Source of the DNA: Roseibium hamelinense
GTDB lineage: Bacteria; Pseudomonadota; Alphaproteobacteria; Rhizobiales; Stappiaceae
NCBI RefSeq assembly: GCF_007830545.1
Contig: NZ_VLLF01000001.1
Location: forward strand, 248,001 to 312,000
Direction: 5' to 3'
DNA length: 64,000 bases
This document shows positions 35,482-45,179 of this stretch, piece by piece (position 1 is the first letter of the stretch; each line of letters opens with the position of its first letter). Under the pieces are notes generated by a model. The model saw only the letters and a program-made list of their open reading frames with translations. It made no database searches and was not told the origin of the DNA. A program made the position numbers and the translations under genes.

Positions 35482-36699
35482 ATGGCAGTACAGGAGCAGG
35501 ACTCGGCGGGGGCGCCGGCGCGTGCTTCGCTGGTGAATGATCCGAAAGTTCGCAGCCTATTCTACCAGGTGATCCTGGTAGCCGGACTTGTGGCGCTTGG
35601 ATACTTCATAGTCACGAACACAATCGCCAACCTGGAGCGGCAGAATATTGCTTCCGGTTGGGGATTTTTGGAAAATACGGCCGGTTTTGGGATCATCCAG
35701 TCTTTGATCCCCTACGCTGAGACATCGACATACGGAACCGCGATCATGGTCGGGTTCTTCAACACCTTGATGGTGGCGGTTGTCGGTATCTTCTTCGCAA
35801 CGATCATCGGGTTTGTTGTTGGCATTGCGCGGCTTTCGAACAATTGGGTTATCAGCAAACTCGCCTACTGGTATGTCGAGCTTATCCGCAACGTTCCGCT
35901 GCTGCTTCAGATCTTCTTCTGGTACTTTGCGGTCTTGCGCGCTGTTCCCGGCAAGCGCGACAAGTGGTCTTTTGGCTTCGACACATTCCACCTGAACATC
36001 ACCGGCCTCTACGGTCCCAAGCCAATCTGGGAAACGGGATCGGCGTTCATCGTCTACGCGTTTATTCTGGCGATCGTTCTTTCCGTCGTGATCGCTAAGT
36101 GGGCCAAAAAGCGCCAGGATGCGACCGGGCAGCAATTCCCGGTGTTTCTGACGGCGATCGGGTTGATCGTAGGTCTGCCGGTGATCACGTATTTCGTGAC
36201 AGGCATGCCGGTTTACCTGGAACATCCGAACTACGTCGAGAAAGGCCCGATTCTGCGCCGCGGCTTTGAACTGGGTGTCGGCGCAAAACTGATCCCTGAA
36301 TTTCTCGCTCTGACGGCGGCACTCGCCATCTACACCGCTGCCTTCATCGCGGAGATCGTCCGGGCAGGAATCCAGGCGGTCAGTCACGGTCAAACGGAAG
36401 CCGCCCGCGCTCTGGGGATCCGTAACGGTCCGACGCTGCGCCTGGTGATCATTCCTCAGGCCATGCGGGTCATCATTCCGCCGCTGACGTCTCAGTATCT
36501 GAACCTCACCAAAAACTCGTCGCTCGCTGTTGCGATCGCTTTCCCGGACCTTGTGTCCGTCGGTGGCACGGTGCTCAACCAGACGGGGCAGGCGATCGAG
36601 ATCATTGCGATCTGGATGGCGGTTTACCTGTCGCTCAGCCTGATCACATCAGCCTTCATGAACTGGTACAACCAGCGCATGGCGCTCGTGGAAAGATAA
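35482..36699 (+). CDS. aapQ: General L-amino acid ABC permease AapQ
   Basis: Inner-membrane permease of the His/Glu/Gln type, 405 residues. Large for the family because of the Aap-specific extra periplasmic segment in the middle. An N-terminal soluble stretch (to about 30) precedes helices; the EAA loop is QAVSHGQTEAARALGIRNG near residues 295-313. It pairs with AapM. GAGG precedes the ATG. The stop is 13 bases before aapM. Confidence 0.93.
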   Translation: MAVQEQDSAGAPARASLVNDPKVRSLFYQVILVAGLVALGYFIVTNTIANLERQNIASGWGFLENTAGFGIIQSLIPYAETSTYGTAIMVGFFNTLMVAVVGIFFATIIGFVVGIARLSNNWVISKLAYWYVELIRNVPLLLQIFFWYFAVLRAVPGKRDKWSFGFDTFHLNITGLYGPKPIWETGSAFIVYAFILAIVLSVVIAKWAKKRQDATGQQFPVFLTAIGLIVGLPVITYFVTGMPVYLEHPNYVEKGPILRRGFELGVGAKLIPEFLALTAALAIYTAAFIAEIVRAGIQAVSHGQTEAARALGIRNGPTLRLVIIPQAMRVIIPPLTSQYLNLTKNSSLAVAIAFPDLVSVGGTVLNQTGQAIEIIAIWMAVYLSLSLITSAFMNWYNQRMALVER

Positions 36700-36712
36700 G
36701 GAGCGCGAACTC

Positions 36713-37864
36713 ATGGCAAATCTTGATATTGCTCAGGTGCGAACCGAGGAAGCGCCAAAGCTTCCCGCTCCGGTCTCCACCACCGGTGTGATCGGATGGA
36801 TGCGGCAGAACCTGTTCTCATCCATCGGCAACACCGTTCTCACAGTGATCGGGATCTATATCGCATACTCCCTGATCGCGCCTTTTATTCAGTTCGCGTT
36901 GATCGACGCGGTTTGGACCGGGGAAAACCGCGAGGCGTGCCTTCCGAAAGACGGACAGCATGCCGGGGCCTGCTGGGCCTATGTGAAAGCGTATTTCCCG
37001 CAGTTTATCTACGGGCGCTACCCGACCGAGGAAGTCTGGCGGGTCAATATCGTCTATTTCCTGTTCGCAGCTCTTCTGATCCCGCTTGCGATGCCAAGTG
37101 CACCGTTTAAACGGACGAATGCGCTCTTGTTCCTGGTTGTCTTCCCGATCATTGCCTATTTCCTGCTGACCGGTCTGGTCATTGGGGGCAATGTGATCCT
37201 GCCGGTCGTCGAAACGGCACAATGGGGTGGATTGCTCGTGACACTCGTCATCGCCGTTACCGGCATCGTGGCGTCGCTCCCGCTTGGCATTGCGCTGGCG
37301 CTCGGGCGCCGTTCGAAGATGCCGATTATCAAGCTGGTGTCAGTGATCTTCATCGAGTTCTGGCGCGGTGTACCGCTGATCACGGTGCTGTTCATGTCGT
37401 CCGTGATGCTACCGCTGTTCCTGCCGGAGGGCGTGACCTTCGACAAGCTCCTGCGCGTGCTCATCGGTGTGACGCTGTTCTCGGCAGCATACATGGCCGA
37501 GGTGGTTCGCGGCGGCCTTCAGGCCATCCCGAAAGGCCAGTATGAAGGCGCGATGGCGCTTGGGCTGCGGTTTTGGCCGATGATGTATCTCATCATCCTG
37601 CCGCAGGCGCTCAAGCTGGTCATCCCGGGTATCGTGAACACCTTCATCGGTCTGTTCAAGGATACGACCCTGGTTCTGATTGTCGGCATGTTCGACCTTC
37701 TCGGCCAGATCCAGTCGTCCTTCACGGACCCGACATGGTCTACACCAAGCCAGGGGCACACCGGCTATCTGTTTGCCGCGATTGTGTTCTTCGTCTTCTG
37801 TTTCGGCATGTCGCGTTATTCCATCTTCATGGAACACAAGCTGCATACCGGACACAAACGATAA
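36713..37864 (+). CDS. aapM: General L-amino acid ABC permease AapM
   Basis: Second permease, 383 residues. It has the EAA loop GLQAIPKGQYEGAMALGLRFW and a periplasmic insertion with a Cys pair (REACLPKDGQHAGACWAY). AAGGAG with nine-base spacing precedes the ATG. It forms the heterodimeric pore with AapQ. Confidence 0.93.
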   Translation: MANLDIAQVRTEEAPKLPAPVSTTGVIGWMRQNLFSSIGNTVLTVIGIYIAYSLIAPFIQFALIDAVWTGENREACLPKDGQHAGACWAYVKAYFPQFIYGRYPTEEVWRVNIVYFLFAALLIPLAMPSAPFKRTNALLFLVVFPIIAYFLLTGLVIGGNVILPVVETAQWGGLLVTLVIAVTGIVASLPLGIALALGRRSKMPIIKLVSVIFIEFWRGVPLITVLFMSSVMLPLFLPEGVTFDKLLRVLIGVTLFSAAYMAEVVRGGLQAIPKGQYEGAMALGLRFWPMMYLIILPQALKLVIPGIVNTFIGLFKDTTLVLIVGMFDLLGQIQSSFTDPTWSTPSQGHTGYLFAAIVFFVFCFGMSRYSIFMEHKLHTGHKR

Positions 37865-37930
37865 CGACCCTCCGGGGCGCGCGGGTTGAAAGCGCAGCGC
37901 CCCGGAGCCACCCCAATTCTGGAGAACGAA

Positions 37931-38731
37931 ATGACTGAAAACGCTGTACGCGACGACTTGGCAGCCGACCGCTCGAGAATGCAGATTTCCGAGACTGACG
38001 TGGCCGTGGAAATCACCAACATGAACAAGTGGTACGGGGACTTCCACGTGCTGCGGGACATCAATCTGAAGGTGATGCGCGGCGAACGCATCGTGATCTG
38101 TGGACCGTCGGGTTCCGGCAAGTCCACAATGATCCGCTGTATCAACCGTCTGGAGGAGCACCAAAAGGGCAATATCGTTGTTGACGGTATTGAACTGACC
38201 GACGATTTGAAAAAGATCGACGAGATCCGCCGTGAGGTTGGCATGTGTTTCCAGCACTTCAACCTGTTCCCGCATCTGACGATCCTTGAAAACTGCACGC
38301 TTGCGCCGATCTGGGTGCGCAAGATGCCGAAAAAGGAAGCCGAAGAAGTTGCAATGCACTACCTGGAGCGGGTGAAAATTCCCGAGCAGGCATTAAAATA
38401 TCCAGGACAGCTGTCTGGTGGTCAGCAACAGCGCGTTGCGATCGCCCGTTCCTTGTGCATGAACCCGAAAATCATGCTGTTTGACGAGCCGACATCCGCG
38501 CTTGACCCTGAGATGATCAAGGAAGTGCTCGACGTCATGGTGGGGCTGGCCGAGGAAGGCATGACCATGCTGTGTGTGACCCACGAAATGGGTTTTGCCC
38601 GCAAGGTGGCCAACCGCGTGATCTTCATGGATGCCGGCCAGATCGTCGAACAGAACGAGCCGGAGCCATTCTTCACCAATCCGCAACACGAGCGGACCAA
38701 GCTGTTCCTGAGCCAGATCCTGCATCACTGA
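37931..38731 (+). CDS. aapP: General L-amino acid ABC ATPase AapP
   Basis: ATPase of the polar amino acid type, 266 residues. Walker A is GPSGSGKST, signature [15 protein letters not shown], Walker [16 protein letters not shown], switch His in CVTHEMGFA. The start behind GGAGAACG was chosen; upstream frame has no family sequence. Terminator follows 24 bases after the stop. Confidence 0.95.
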   Translation: MTENAVRDDLAADRSRMQISETDVAVEITNMNKWYGDFHVLRDINLKVMRGERIVICGPSGSGKSTMIRCINRLEEHQKGNIVVDGIELTDDLKKIDEIRREVGMCFQHFNLFPHLTILENCTLAPIWVRKMPKKEAEEVAMHYLERVKIPEQALKYPGQLSGGQQQRVAIARSLCMNPKIMLFDEPTSALDPEMIKEVLDVMVGLAEEGMTMLCVTHEMGFARKVANRVIFMDAGQIVEQNEPEPFFTNPQHERTKLFLSQILHH

Positions 38732-38755
38732 TCCCGACTCAATTGCGACTTCGAA

Positions 38756-38784
38756 AACCGCCGGGCGCATTCCGGCGGTTTTTT
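38756..38784 (+). terminator. Rho-independent terminator after aapP
   Basis: Perfect 9-bp stem AACCGCCGG / CCGGCGGTT with a seven-base loop, running into TTTT directly. Ends the aap operon. Confidence 0.92.
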
Positions 38785-38941
38785 ATGCCCAAGGCTTGGC
38801 CGTGCGGCCGCTGTCCGGGACCTGTGCCAAAAGAGAGCGGAAAAGGCTGGCAAGCGTTGCCGGGTTCTGCAATTGTCGTGACGGCAACGCACCGCAGCTC
38901 GGCCTGCACAACACGCAAAGGTTTGGGAGGACTTGATCGTG

Positions 38942-39403
38942 ATGTCGTTGGGAAAATGGATTTCAAGGGGTTTGCGCCGCGCGCGCGCTGCCGGGGTCGG
39001 CGGATTCACGGCATGGGCAGTTGCCTTCGCACCGGGCGCGGTGTGGGCTCAGGAGGAAGTTCCGCTCGATCTTCTGGGCAAATGGCAGGTGGTCTCAATA
39101 GAGGGGACAGCCGTCACCGATGCCGCCACGGTCATTCTTGAGTTTGAGGAAGCCGGCACGATCGATGGCAGCGGCGGCTGCAATACCGTTTTCGGCCCGC
39201 TCAGGTTCGAAGGTCGAGGCATTCTTATTGGGCCGCTGGCTGCGACCCGAAAAGCCTGTGAGCCGGAGATCATGGATCAGGAAAAGAATTTCCTGAAAGC
39301 CATTGGCACCGTCCGCGATTTTCGCAGTGAAGAAGGTCAACAAGTTCTGGTGCTTTTAAATGGCCAGGGCGAAGAAATCATCCGGTTGGCCGCTTCAAAC
39401 TAG
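38942..39403 (+). CDS. META domain (HslJ-like) secreted protein
   Basis: Exported protein with one META domain, 153 residues. An n-region rich in Arg (WISRGLRRARAAG) leads a hydrophobic stretch ending AVWAQ. The domain has LLGKWQVVSIEG, DGSGGCNTVFGPLRF, ATRKACEPEIMDQEKNFLKAI, which fit HslJ/META. Function unknown (heat-shock related in E. coli). A GTG three bases upstream is an equal start candidate behind GGGAGG. Confidence 0.85.
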   Translation: MSLGKWISRGLRRARAAGVGGFTAWAVAFAPGAVWAQEEVPLDLLGKWQVVSIEGTAVTDAATVILEFEEAGTIDGSGGCNTVFGPLRFEGRGILIGPLAATRKACEPEIMDQEKNFLKAIGTVRDFRSEEGQQVLVLLNGQGEEIIRLAASN

Positions 39404-39433
39404 GAAGCGGCCTGATGAAGGTCCGGCGCAGAG

Positions 39434-40279
39434 CTATGCGCCGCTGACGACGTCCGTGTCCTCCCGGCCGCCCCATTCGCTCCAGGAGCCGTCATAGAGT
39501 GTTAGATCCGTCGCGCCCAGGGTTGTGAGCGCCAGCGTAAGCGCGGCGGCTGTCACGCCGGAACCGCAGGTGGTTGTTGCCGGTTTGGTGATATCGACGC
39601 CCGCCTCTTCAAAAAGAACACGGAGTTCTGCAGCGTCCTTCAGCGTGCCGTCCTCACGGGTCAGGCTCATTACCGGCACGTTGAGGGCACCGGGCATGTG
39701 GCCCGAGCGCATGCCCGCGCGCGGTTCTGGCGCTTCGCCAGAAAACCGTTCCGCGGCGCGCGCATCGATAATCTGGCGGGATTTGGTTTCGATGATTTTT
39801 TTCACGTCATCCAGGTTTGAGACCGCGCCGCGGTCGAGACGAGCGGTGAAATGCCGCTCACGGACCTGAACGGGCCCGTCCTCCAAGGGGCGGCCTTCTT
39901 CGGTCCACTTGGGCAAGCCGCCGTCCAGGACATAAACATCCTTCACCCCCATGACCTTGAACATCCACCAAACCCGAGCGGCTGACCAAAGACCGATTCC
40001 GTCATAAACGACAATCGTTTGGCCGTCACCGATACCGAGTTTGCGCATTTTCGAAGCGAATACATGGGGTTCGGGCAGGGTGTGCGGCAGGCCGGAGGCC
40101 GAATTGCTGACATCGTCGATGTCGAAGCGGATCGCGCCCGGAATATGACCCTCATTAAATTCGGCATCCGCATCGCGGCCCATTTGTGGCAGGTAAAGGG
40201 ATCCGTCGAGCACGACGATGTCAGGGGAGTTGAGGTGGTCTTCCAGCCATTGCGTCGAGACAAGCGGCGATGTCGTCAT
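39434..40279 (-). CDS. sseA: 3-mercaptopyruvate sulfurtransferase
   Basis: Two-domain rhodanese protein of 281 residues; transfers sulfur from 3-mercaptopyruvate to a thiol or cyanide. The active loop is CGSGVTA near residue 240, the MST form of the loop. The first domain (VVLDGSLYLPQMG) has no Cys loop, as usual, and IVVYDGIGLWSAARVWWMF carries the substrate-binding Arg. GGGAGA precedes the ATG. It follows the GFA gene by five bases. Confidence 0.93.
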   Translation of the reverse strand: MTTSPLVSTQWLEDHLNSPDIVVLDGSLYLPQMGRDADAEFNEGHIPGAIRFDIDDVSNSASGLPHTLPEPHVFASKMRKLGIGDGQTIVVYDGIGLWSAARVWWMFKVMGVKDVYVLDGGLPKWTEEGRPLEDGPVQVRERHFTARLDRGAVSNLDDVKKIIETKSRQIIDARAAERFSGEAPEPRAGMRSGHMPGALNVPVMSLTREDGTLKDAAELRVLFEEAGVDITKPATTTCGSGVTAAALTLALTTLGATDLTLYDGSWSEWGGREDTDVVSGA

Positions 40280-40284
40280 CTGGA

Positions 40285-40764
40285 TCAGTCTCCCTCGTAA
40301 AGGTTCTTTTGTTTGTGCCAGTTTTCAATCGAAAGGTCCGGATATTCTTGATAGTGGCTCTCCGTAGAGCCAACGGCCACCTCAACCCATTCGGGCTTGC
40401 TCTCCAACAGGATATGCACGGTTTCAGGCGTTCTGGGCAGAGGAGTGTCGATTGCAGCGGCAAGGGGGTGAACGAGGTCCGGCCAGCGCGGATCCCAAAG
40501 CCACAAATGACTGCCGCATGTTCCGCAAAAGGAGCGTTCCGCGGGGCTCAGCCCGGTCTCGAATTCGGCCTGGTAGATTTTGCGTGCCTTGTGCGGATCG
40601 TGAATGTTCAGCGTGCGTGCATCACCCATCAGATTGATCGCGTATCCGCCGCCTCCGGTGGTCTTGCGGCACACCGAACAGTAACAGCGCATGTAGGGAT
40701 AAGGTGTCTTGCTCTGGACGGTGAAATGGATCGCCCCGCAATGACAGCTGCCTTCCAGTTCCAT
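40285..40764 (-). CDS. GFA family (glutathione-dependent formaldehyde-activating-like) protein
   Basis: Zinc-binding protein of 159 residues with the CENP-V/GFA ligands: GSCHCGAIHF, RCYCSVCRKTTG and FCGTCGSHLW. Family members bind zinc and glutathione, though activity is often unproven. GGAGG sits seven bases before ATG. Between alaX-like and sseA genes with 13- and 5-base gaps, so it is in an operon. Confidence 0.9.
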   Translation of the reverse strand: MELEGSCHCGAIHFTVQSKTPYPYMRCYCSVCRKTTGGGGYAINLMGDARTLNIHDPHKARKIYQAEFETGLSPAERSFCGTCGSHLWLWDPRWPDLVHPLAAAIDTPLPRTPETVHILLESKPEWVEVAVGSTESHYQEYPDLSIENWHKQKNLYEGD

Positions 40765-40777
40765 CGCGTCCGCCTCC

Positions 40778-41494
40778 TCAATCGTCCAGTCGAAGGCGCA
40801 CGCGCCGGTTCTGTTTGCCCTTGTTTTCGACTTTGCCGAGGCTCAGCGGTCCGATTTCGGATGTGCGGCTGACATGCGTGCCGCCGCAAGGCTGAAGATC
40901 AACATCACCGCCTATTCTGACCAAACGCACTTGGCCAGAGCCGCGCGGCGGTTTGACAGACATCGTTTTCACAAGACCGGGATTGGCATCAAGTTCCGCG
41001 TCTGTAATCCATTCCGATGTCACCTCATGATCGGCGGCCGCGAGTGTGTTCACCGTTTCAATGAGGGCATCCTTGTCGAGAGCCGCATCGCACATGTCGA
41101 AGTCAAGCCTGCCTTCACCATCCCCGATCTGACCGCCGGTCACAGGGAAGGGTAGGGCGACGGAAAGAAGGTGAAGCGCTGTGTGCATGCGCATCATGCG
41201 GTAACGTCTTGCCCAATCTAAATGGACAACGACCGACATACCGGCAATGGGGACCGGCTGGGTGTCTGCGGGCACGTGAACGATTGTGTTGCGGTCTTGG
41301 TCATAGACCGTCGTTTCGATCTTGATGTGTGTGCCGTCATCAAGCTCGAGAAATCCGGTGTCGCCTGGCTGGCCACCCGCGGAAGCGTAGAACACCGAGC
41401 GGTCCAGAAGGATCCCGCCGCGATCATTCACACCGATCACCTTTGCTTCGCAGGTCCGCAAATAGGCGTCGTCGCGGAACAGGGGTACGGTCAT
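40778..41494 (-). CDS. AlaX-type alanyl-tRNA editing protein
   Basis: Stand-alone editing domain (AlaX/DHHA-like, second additional domain of ThrRS/AlaRS), 238 residues; hydrolyses mischarged Ser- or Gly-tRNA-Ala. The zinc site is complete: HxxxH in RMHTALHLL and CxxxH in PCGGTHV. The N-terminal part has FYASAGGQPGDTGFL as in AlaRS. The ATG chosen gives the family N-terminus MTVPLFRDDAY; a longer frame lacks similarity. Confidence 0.9.
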   Translation of the reverse strand: MTVPLFRDDAYLRTCEAKVIGVNDRGGILLDRSVFYASAGGQPGDTGFLELDDGTHIKIETTVYDQDRNTIVHVPADTQPVPIAGMSVVVHLDWARRYRMMRMHTALHLLSVALPFPVTGGQIGDGEGRLDFDMCDAALDKDALIETVNTLAAADHEVTSEWITDAELDANPGLVKTMSVKPPRGSGQVRLVRIGGDVDLQPCGGTHVSRTSEIGPLSLGKVENKGKQNRRVRLRLDD

Positions 41495-41627
41495 TGGAAA
41501 CTCCGGAGCGGGCAGGTATCTGACAGGAAACGCCTTGAAAGGTGCCCCGGCAGATAAGCTCGGGTCAATGCTAAAGACGCGCTCCGCCACTCCAAATTCA
41601 TGACGCATGGACCAGTGGAGCCAAGGC

Positions 41628-42281
41628 CTACCGGGTGGCGGCTTGAGCTGCCAGCAGCTTCAGCGCAAATCCGCCCATTATACCTGCGAAGGTCCAATCA
41701 AAGGCCCGCATGGCCCGGGGGGAGTTTTTCAGGAACCGGGCAAAGGCACTGGCAAAAAACACCATCAAAAGGCAGGACGGCACCGCTAGCACGATGAAGT
41801 AGAAACCTAAGAACAATAGCTTTTGAGCTGCGAACGGGTCACTTGCAGACACGAACTGCGGCAGGAAGGTCACGAAAAACAAGACGATCTTGGGATTGAG
41901 CAGATTTATAGTCAGGCCCTGCAGCCAGACGCGCGACAGCTTTTCTTTCTGAGTTGCAGCTTGTTCAAGCGACAGCGCTGATCCGTTGCGCACGGCTTGT
42001 ACCGCCAGAAAAACGAGATAGGCTGCCCCGGCATATTTCAAGACTGCAAACGCCGTTGCCGACGTAGCCAGTAGGGCGGAGATACCGAGCGCTGCAAATA
42101 GGGAATGCACCACAATGCCGGAGGCCGCACCGAATACCGCGGCTGCGCCGGCCTTGCGGCCCTGAGTCAGGGTCTTGCTCATGAACAGTGTCATGTCCGG
42201 ACCGGGGGTAATGGTCAACACAGCAGCAGCGGCGGTGAACGTTGCAACAACGGCCAAGTCAGGCAAAAAAGCAAAAGTCAT
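41628..42281 (-). CDS. LysE/RhtB family amino acid exporter
   Basis: Inner-membrane exporter, 217 residues, six hydrophobic helices. The family start is TITPGPDMTLFMSKTL with GRKAGAAAVFGAASG, and LNPKIVLFFVTFLPQF lies in the middle. Substrate is probably an amino acid such as threonine, lysine or homoserine lactone, not determinable here. Gaps of about 75 and 130 bases to its neighbours, so possibly its own unit. Confidence 0.92.
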   Translation of the reverse strand: MTFAFLPDLAVVATFTAAAAVLTITPGPDMTLFMSKTLTQGRKAGAAAVFGAASGIVVHSLFAALGISALLATSATAFAVLKYAGAAYLVFLAVQAVRNGSALSLEQAATQKEKLSRVWLQGLTINLLNPKIVLFFVTFLPQFVSASDPFAAQKLLFLGFYFIVLAVPSCLLMVFFASAFARFLKNSPRAMRAFDWTFAGIMGGFALKLLAAQAATR

Positions 42282-42354
42282 TGTGTTGGACCCCGGTGAT
42301 CAAAAGCGTTCCTAACACGGAAATTCCGGGCCTTGGAAGATATAAATCGTAACC

Positions 42355-43866
42355 TCAAAGGATCGGGGACAGCAGCTGGGCGCCTTGGGCGAGTACCCGG
42401 AAGCCGTAGCTGCGTTTGTCGAGATCATCCGGCTGGGTTTGCCGCGCGTTCACAAAGTCCTGTTCCAGCATTTCAGCGACCTTCGAGATCATCCGCTCAT
42501 GGGTGAACCACAAGGTGATTTCGAAATTGATCCGGAAGGACCGATTGTCGAAATTGACGGTTCCAATCGATGCAAGTTCATCATCGACCAGCGTCACCTT
42601 CTGGTGCAGGAACCCTTTTTGATACCGGTAGACTTTGACCCCGCGGTCGACCATGACATCCGCATGAGCATGGCTTGCCAGCCAGACCGTCAAATGATCT
42701 GCCTTTTCCGGGAGCAAGATACGCACATCAACACCGCGCATGGCGGCGGCAAACAGCGCTGTTTGAATGTCGATCGAGGGCACGAAATAAGGAGATGTAA
42801 TCCAAAGGCGCTTGCGTGCCCGCCCCGCCGCCTCGGCAAACGCGATGGCACACTCTTCCAGCACATCTGCAGGACCGGTCGGCATGACAAGGACTGGCTC
42901 ATCGCCGGGCTTGGCGATCCGGGTGACCTCGGGCAGATCGATTTCCTTGCCCGATGCCCATAGCCAGTCTTCAGAAAACGAAACGGCGCAAGCGACCGCA
43001 ACCGGACCGGATACTTTGACATGGGTATCACGCCAATGGCCAAACCGTTCGGACCGTCCCAAATACTGATCGGCCACGTTGTGCCCGCCCACCCACGCAT
43101 GCTCGTAGTCAACCACCACGAGCTTGCGATGGTTTCTGTAGTTGAGCCGCATCGGCCCCATCATTCGCAAAAACCGGTGGGTCTCGTTGAACCCGCTAAC
43201 ATGGACGGCGGCCTGTCTCAATCTGTTGAGATAGGAGTGCGGCAGGCTCTTGCAGCCGATTTCGTCATATAAAACGTAGACCTCGACCCCGGCCTCTGCC
43301 CGCTCGATCAGAGCGTCGGCCGCCTCCGTTCCGATCTGGTCATCAGCGATCGTGAAGAACTGGAAGAAAACGGTGTGGTTGGCCGCTCTGATGCCGTCCA
43401 GCATCGACCGGAATGCAGCGTCACCGTCAACCAGAAGATCGCACGCGTTTCCGGCCAAAAACGGCATATTTGACACCTTGGCCAGAACCGGCCAATCCCG
43501 TGTTTCAGCCTCGTCAGAGATGCGCAGTTCCTTGGCCCGCCGGGCCCGTTCAGAGCGTCCGAGCTTGGTTTGAACGATTGCGTAGTCGGTGAAGGATCGC
43601 CAGCCGAAGATGAAGTACAGCGGCACGGTGACATACGGAAGGAAGGCCAGAGACAGGAGCCAGGCGATGGAGCCCTGGGCGGTACGGCTGCTCATGATTT
43701 CCCGGATCGCGCAAACAAACGCCAGCGCATACAGAACAACGAGAAGGGCGGCAACAATCCCGAGATTGTTTGCCACCGTATCGACGACGGTTACGTCGGA
43801 AACCGCGTCACGAACAACGTCTTTCGCAGTCTGCGACGCATCGTTTCCAAGTGCGGGAATGCTCAT
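42355..43866 (-). CDS. cls: Cardiolipin synthase (phospholipase D family)
   Basis: Condenses phosphatidylglycerol (or transfers phosphatidyl groups) into cardiolipin at the inner membrane. Two N-terminal helices (AALLVVLYALAFVCA and WLLSLAFLPYVTVPLYFIF) precede two PLD domains: HRKLVVVDYEHAWVGG and HQKVTLVDDELASIG, both with the HxK(x)4D motif. Length 503 residues, typical for Cls. It begins 29 bases after the cysK stop. Confidence 0.92.
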   Translation of the reverse strand: MSIPALGNDASQTAKDVVRDAVSDVTVVDTVANNLGIVAALLVVLYALAFVCAIREIMSSRTAQGSIAWLLSLAFLPYVTVPLYFIFGWRSFTDYAIVQTKLGRSERARRAKELRISDEAETRDWPVLAKVSNMPFLAGNACDLLVDGDAAFRSMLDGIRAANHTVFFQFFTIADDQIGTEAADALIERAEAGVEVYVLYDEIGCKSLPHSYLNRLRQAAVHVSGFNETHRFLRMMGPMRLNYRNHRKLVVVDYEHAWVGGHNVADQYLGRSERFGHWRDTHVKVSGPVAVACAVSFSEDWLWASGKEIDLPEVTRIAKPGDEPVLVMPTGPADVLEECAIAFAEAAGRARKRLWITSPYFVPSIDIQTALFAAAMRGVDVRILLPEKADHLTVWLASHAHADVMVDRGVKVYRYQKGFLHQKVTLVDDELASIGTVNFDNRSFRINFEITLWFTHERMISKVAEMLEQDFVNARQTQPDDLDKRSYGFRVLAQGAQLLSPIL

Positions 43867-43895
43867 GAGCCGTCACCCGGTAAAAGCTGTTGTGC

Positions 43896-44930
43896 TCAAA
43901 CGAGCGGAGCTTGTATAGCCTCACGCGGTTCCAGCCATGACGGTACGGGAAGGTTTTTGGATCTTAGGAAATCCAGATTGTAGAGCTTTGATTGATAACG
44001 CGTGCCATGGTCGCACAAGATGGTGACGATCGTATGCCCCGGGCCCATCTCCTTTGCCAGCCGCCGGGCGCCTGCAATGTTGATTGCCGAGGACCCGCCC
44101 AGCAACAGACCTTCATTTTCAGCCAGGTCGTAAATCAGCGGCAACGCTTCTTCGTCTGGAATGGCGAAGGCGTGGTCGGTTTTAAGGTCTTCGATGATTG
44201 GGGTCACCCGGCCGAGCCCGATCCCCTCAGAAATCGAGCCGCCGTCTGTCGCCTTGGCTTCGCCGGTCGTGAAAAGTTTGAACATGGCCGCACCCAGAGG
44301 ATCCGCACATCCGATGACGATGCCCGGTTTTTGCTCGCGCAAATATGTGGACACGCCTGCCAGCGTTCCACCGGTTCCCACAGCGCAAATAAACGCGTCA
44401 ATTTTGCCATCGGTGTCGCGCATCATTTCGGGGCCCGTGGTCAGATAATGCGCCTTACGGTTGTCGAGGTTATTCCATTGGTCGGCGAACAGCACACCGT
44501 TCGGTTCATTTTCAGCAAATTGTTCGGCAAGCCGCCGGGCGACATGCTGATAGTTGTTCGGATCCTTGAAGGGTTTCGCCGGGACCTGAACCAGTTCGGC
44601 GCCGCACAAGCGCAACATGTCCTTTTTTTCCTGGCTCTGCGTTTCTGGAATCACAATCACTGTCCGGTAACCGCGTGCGCTGGCCACCAAAGCCAAGCCG
44701 ATCCCGGTGTTGCCAGCTGTGCCTTCAACGATCAAACCGCCGGGCTTCAGATCACCGCGCGCCTCCGCCTCCAGAATCATCTGCCGCCCGGCGCGGTCCT
44801 TGACCGACTGGCCGGGATTCATGAACTCGGCCTTGCCGTAAATCTCGCAGCCGGTTTCATCTGAAATCGCGTTGAGACGGATGAGGGGAGTGTTGCCAAT
44901 GGCGTCGACAACGGACGAAAACGCGGTCAT
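43896..44930 (-). CDS. cysK: Cysteine synthase A
   Basis: PLP enzyme making cysteine from O-acetylserine and sulfide, 344 residues. The PLP lysine is in PGQSVKDRAG, the Asn loop in EGTAGNTGIGLAL, the Gly-rich phosphate loop in CAVGTGGTLAGV, and SSAINIAGA near the end. It has the GxGxG and the longer C-terminal tail of the alphaproteobacterial form (residues about 315-344). Alternative: cystathionine beta-synthase-like, judged less likely. Confidence 0.92.
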   Translation of the reverse strand: MTAFSSVVDAIGNTPLIRLNAISDETGCEIYGKAEFMNPGQSVKDRAGRQMILEAEARGDLKPGGLIVEGTAGNTGIGLALVASARGYRTVIVIPETQSQEKKDMLRLCGAELVQVPAKPFKDPNNYQHVARRLAEQFAENEPNGVLFADQWNNLDNRKAHYLTTGPEMMRDTDGKIDAFICAVGTGGTLAGVSTYLREQKPGIVIGCADPLGAAMFKLFTTGEAKATDGGSISEGIGLGRVTPIIEDLKTDHAFAIPDEEALPLIYDLAENEGLLLGGSSAINIAGARRLAKEMGPGHTIVTILCDHGTRYQSKLYNLDFLRSKNLPVPSWLEPREAIQAPLV

Positions 44931-45104
44931 GAAAACTGTCCTGATACGGGAGAAGTAAAAGTGGGGAGACGCTAAAGCCTGTCACGCGCGCAATCAACCA
45001 CTTGGCAAAGTCGGTCGTGGCCCTCATTGAAAATACAGAATGAGTTTATCTGTGCAATCGATGGAAAAACACGGCGGTTCTATGTATTTTCTTTGTGTAT
45101 TCTA

Positions 45105-45134
45105 TGATCCGGCGAAGTGTGGATGGCGTAATCT
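45105..45134 (+). promoter_or_regulatory. Candidate RpoE (ECF11-type) promoter ahead of chrR-like gene
   Basis: TGATCC at 45105-45110, 18-base spacer, then TAATCT at 45129-45134. Rhodobacter sphaeroides RpoE, the ChrR-controlled sigma factor, uses TGATCC, 18 bases, and a TAA-type -10 (TAAGA-like). A start point near 45141 would give a 40-base leader. No experimental support in the sequence itself. Confidence 0.5.
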
Positions 45135-45179
45135 AACCAAACCAAATGCCGCGCATCGCGGCACAAATTGAGAACTGTC

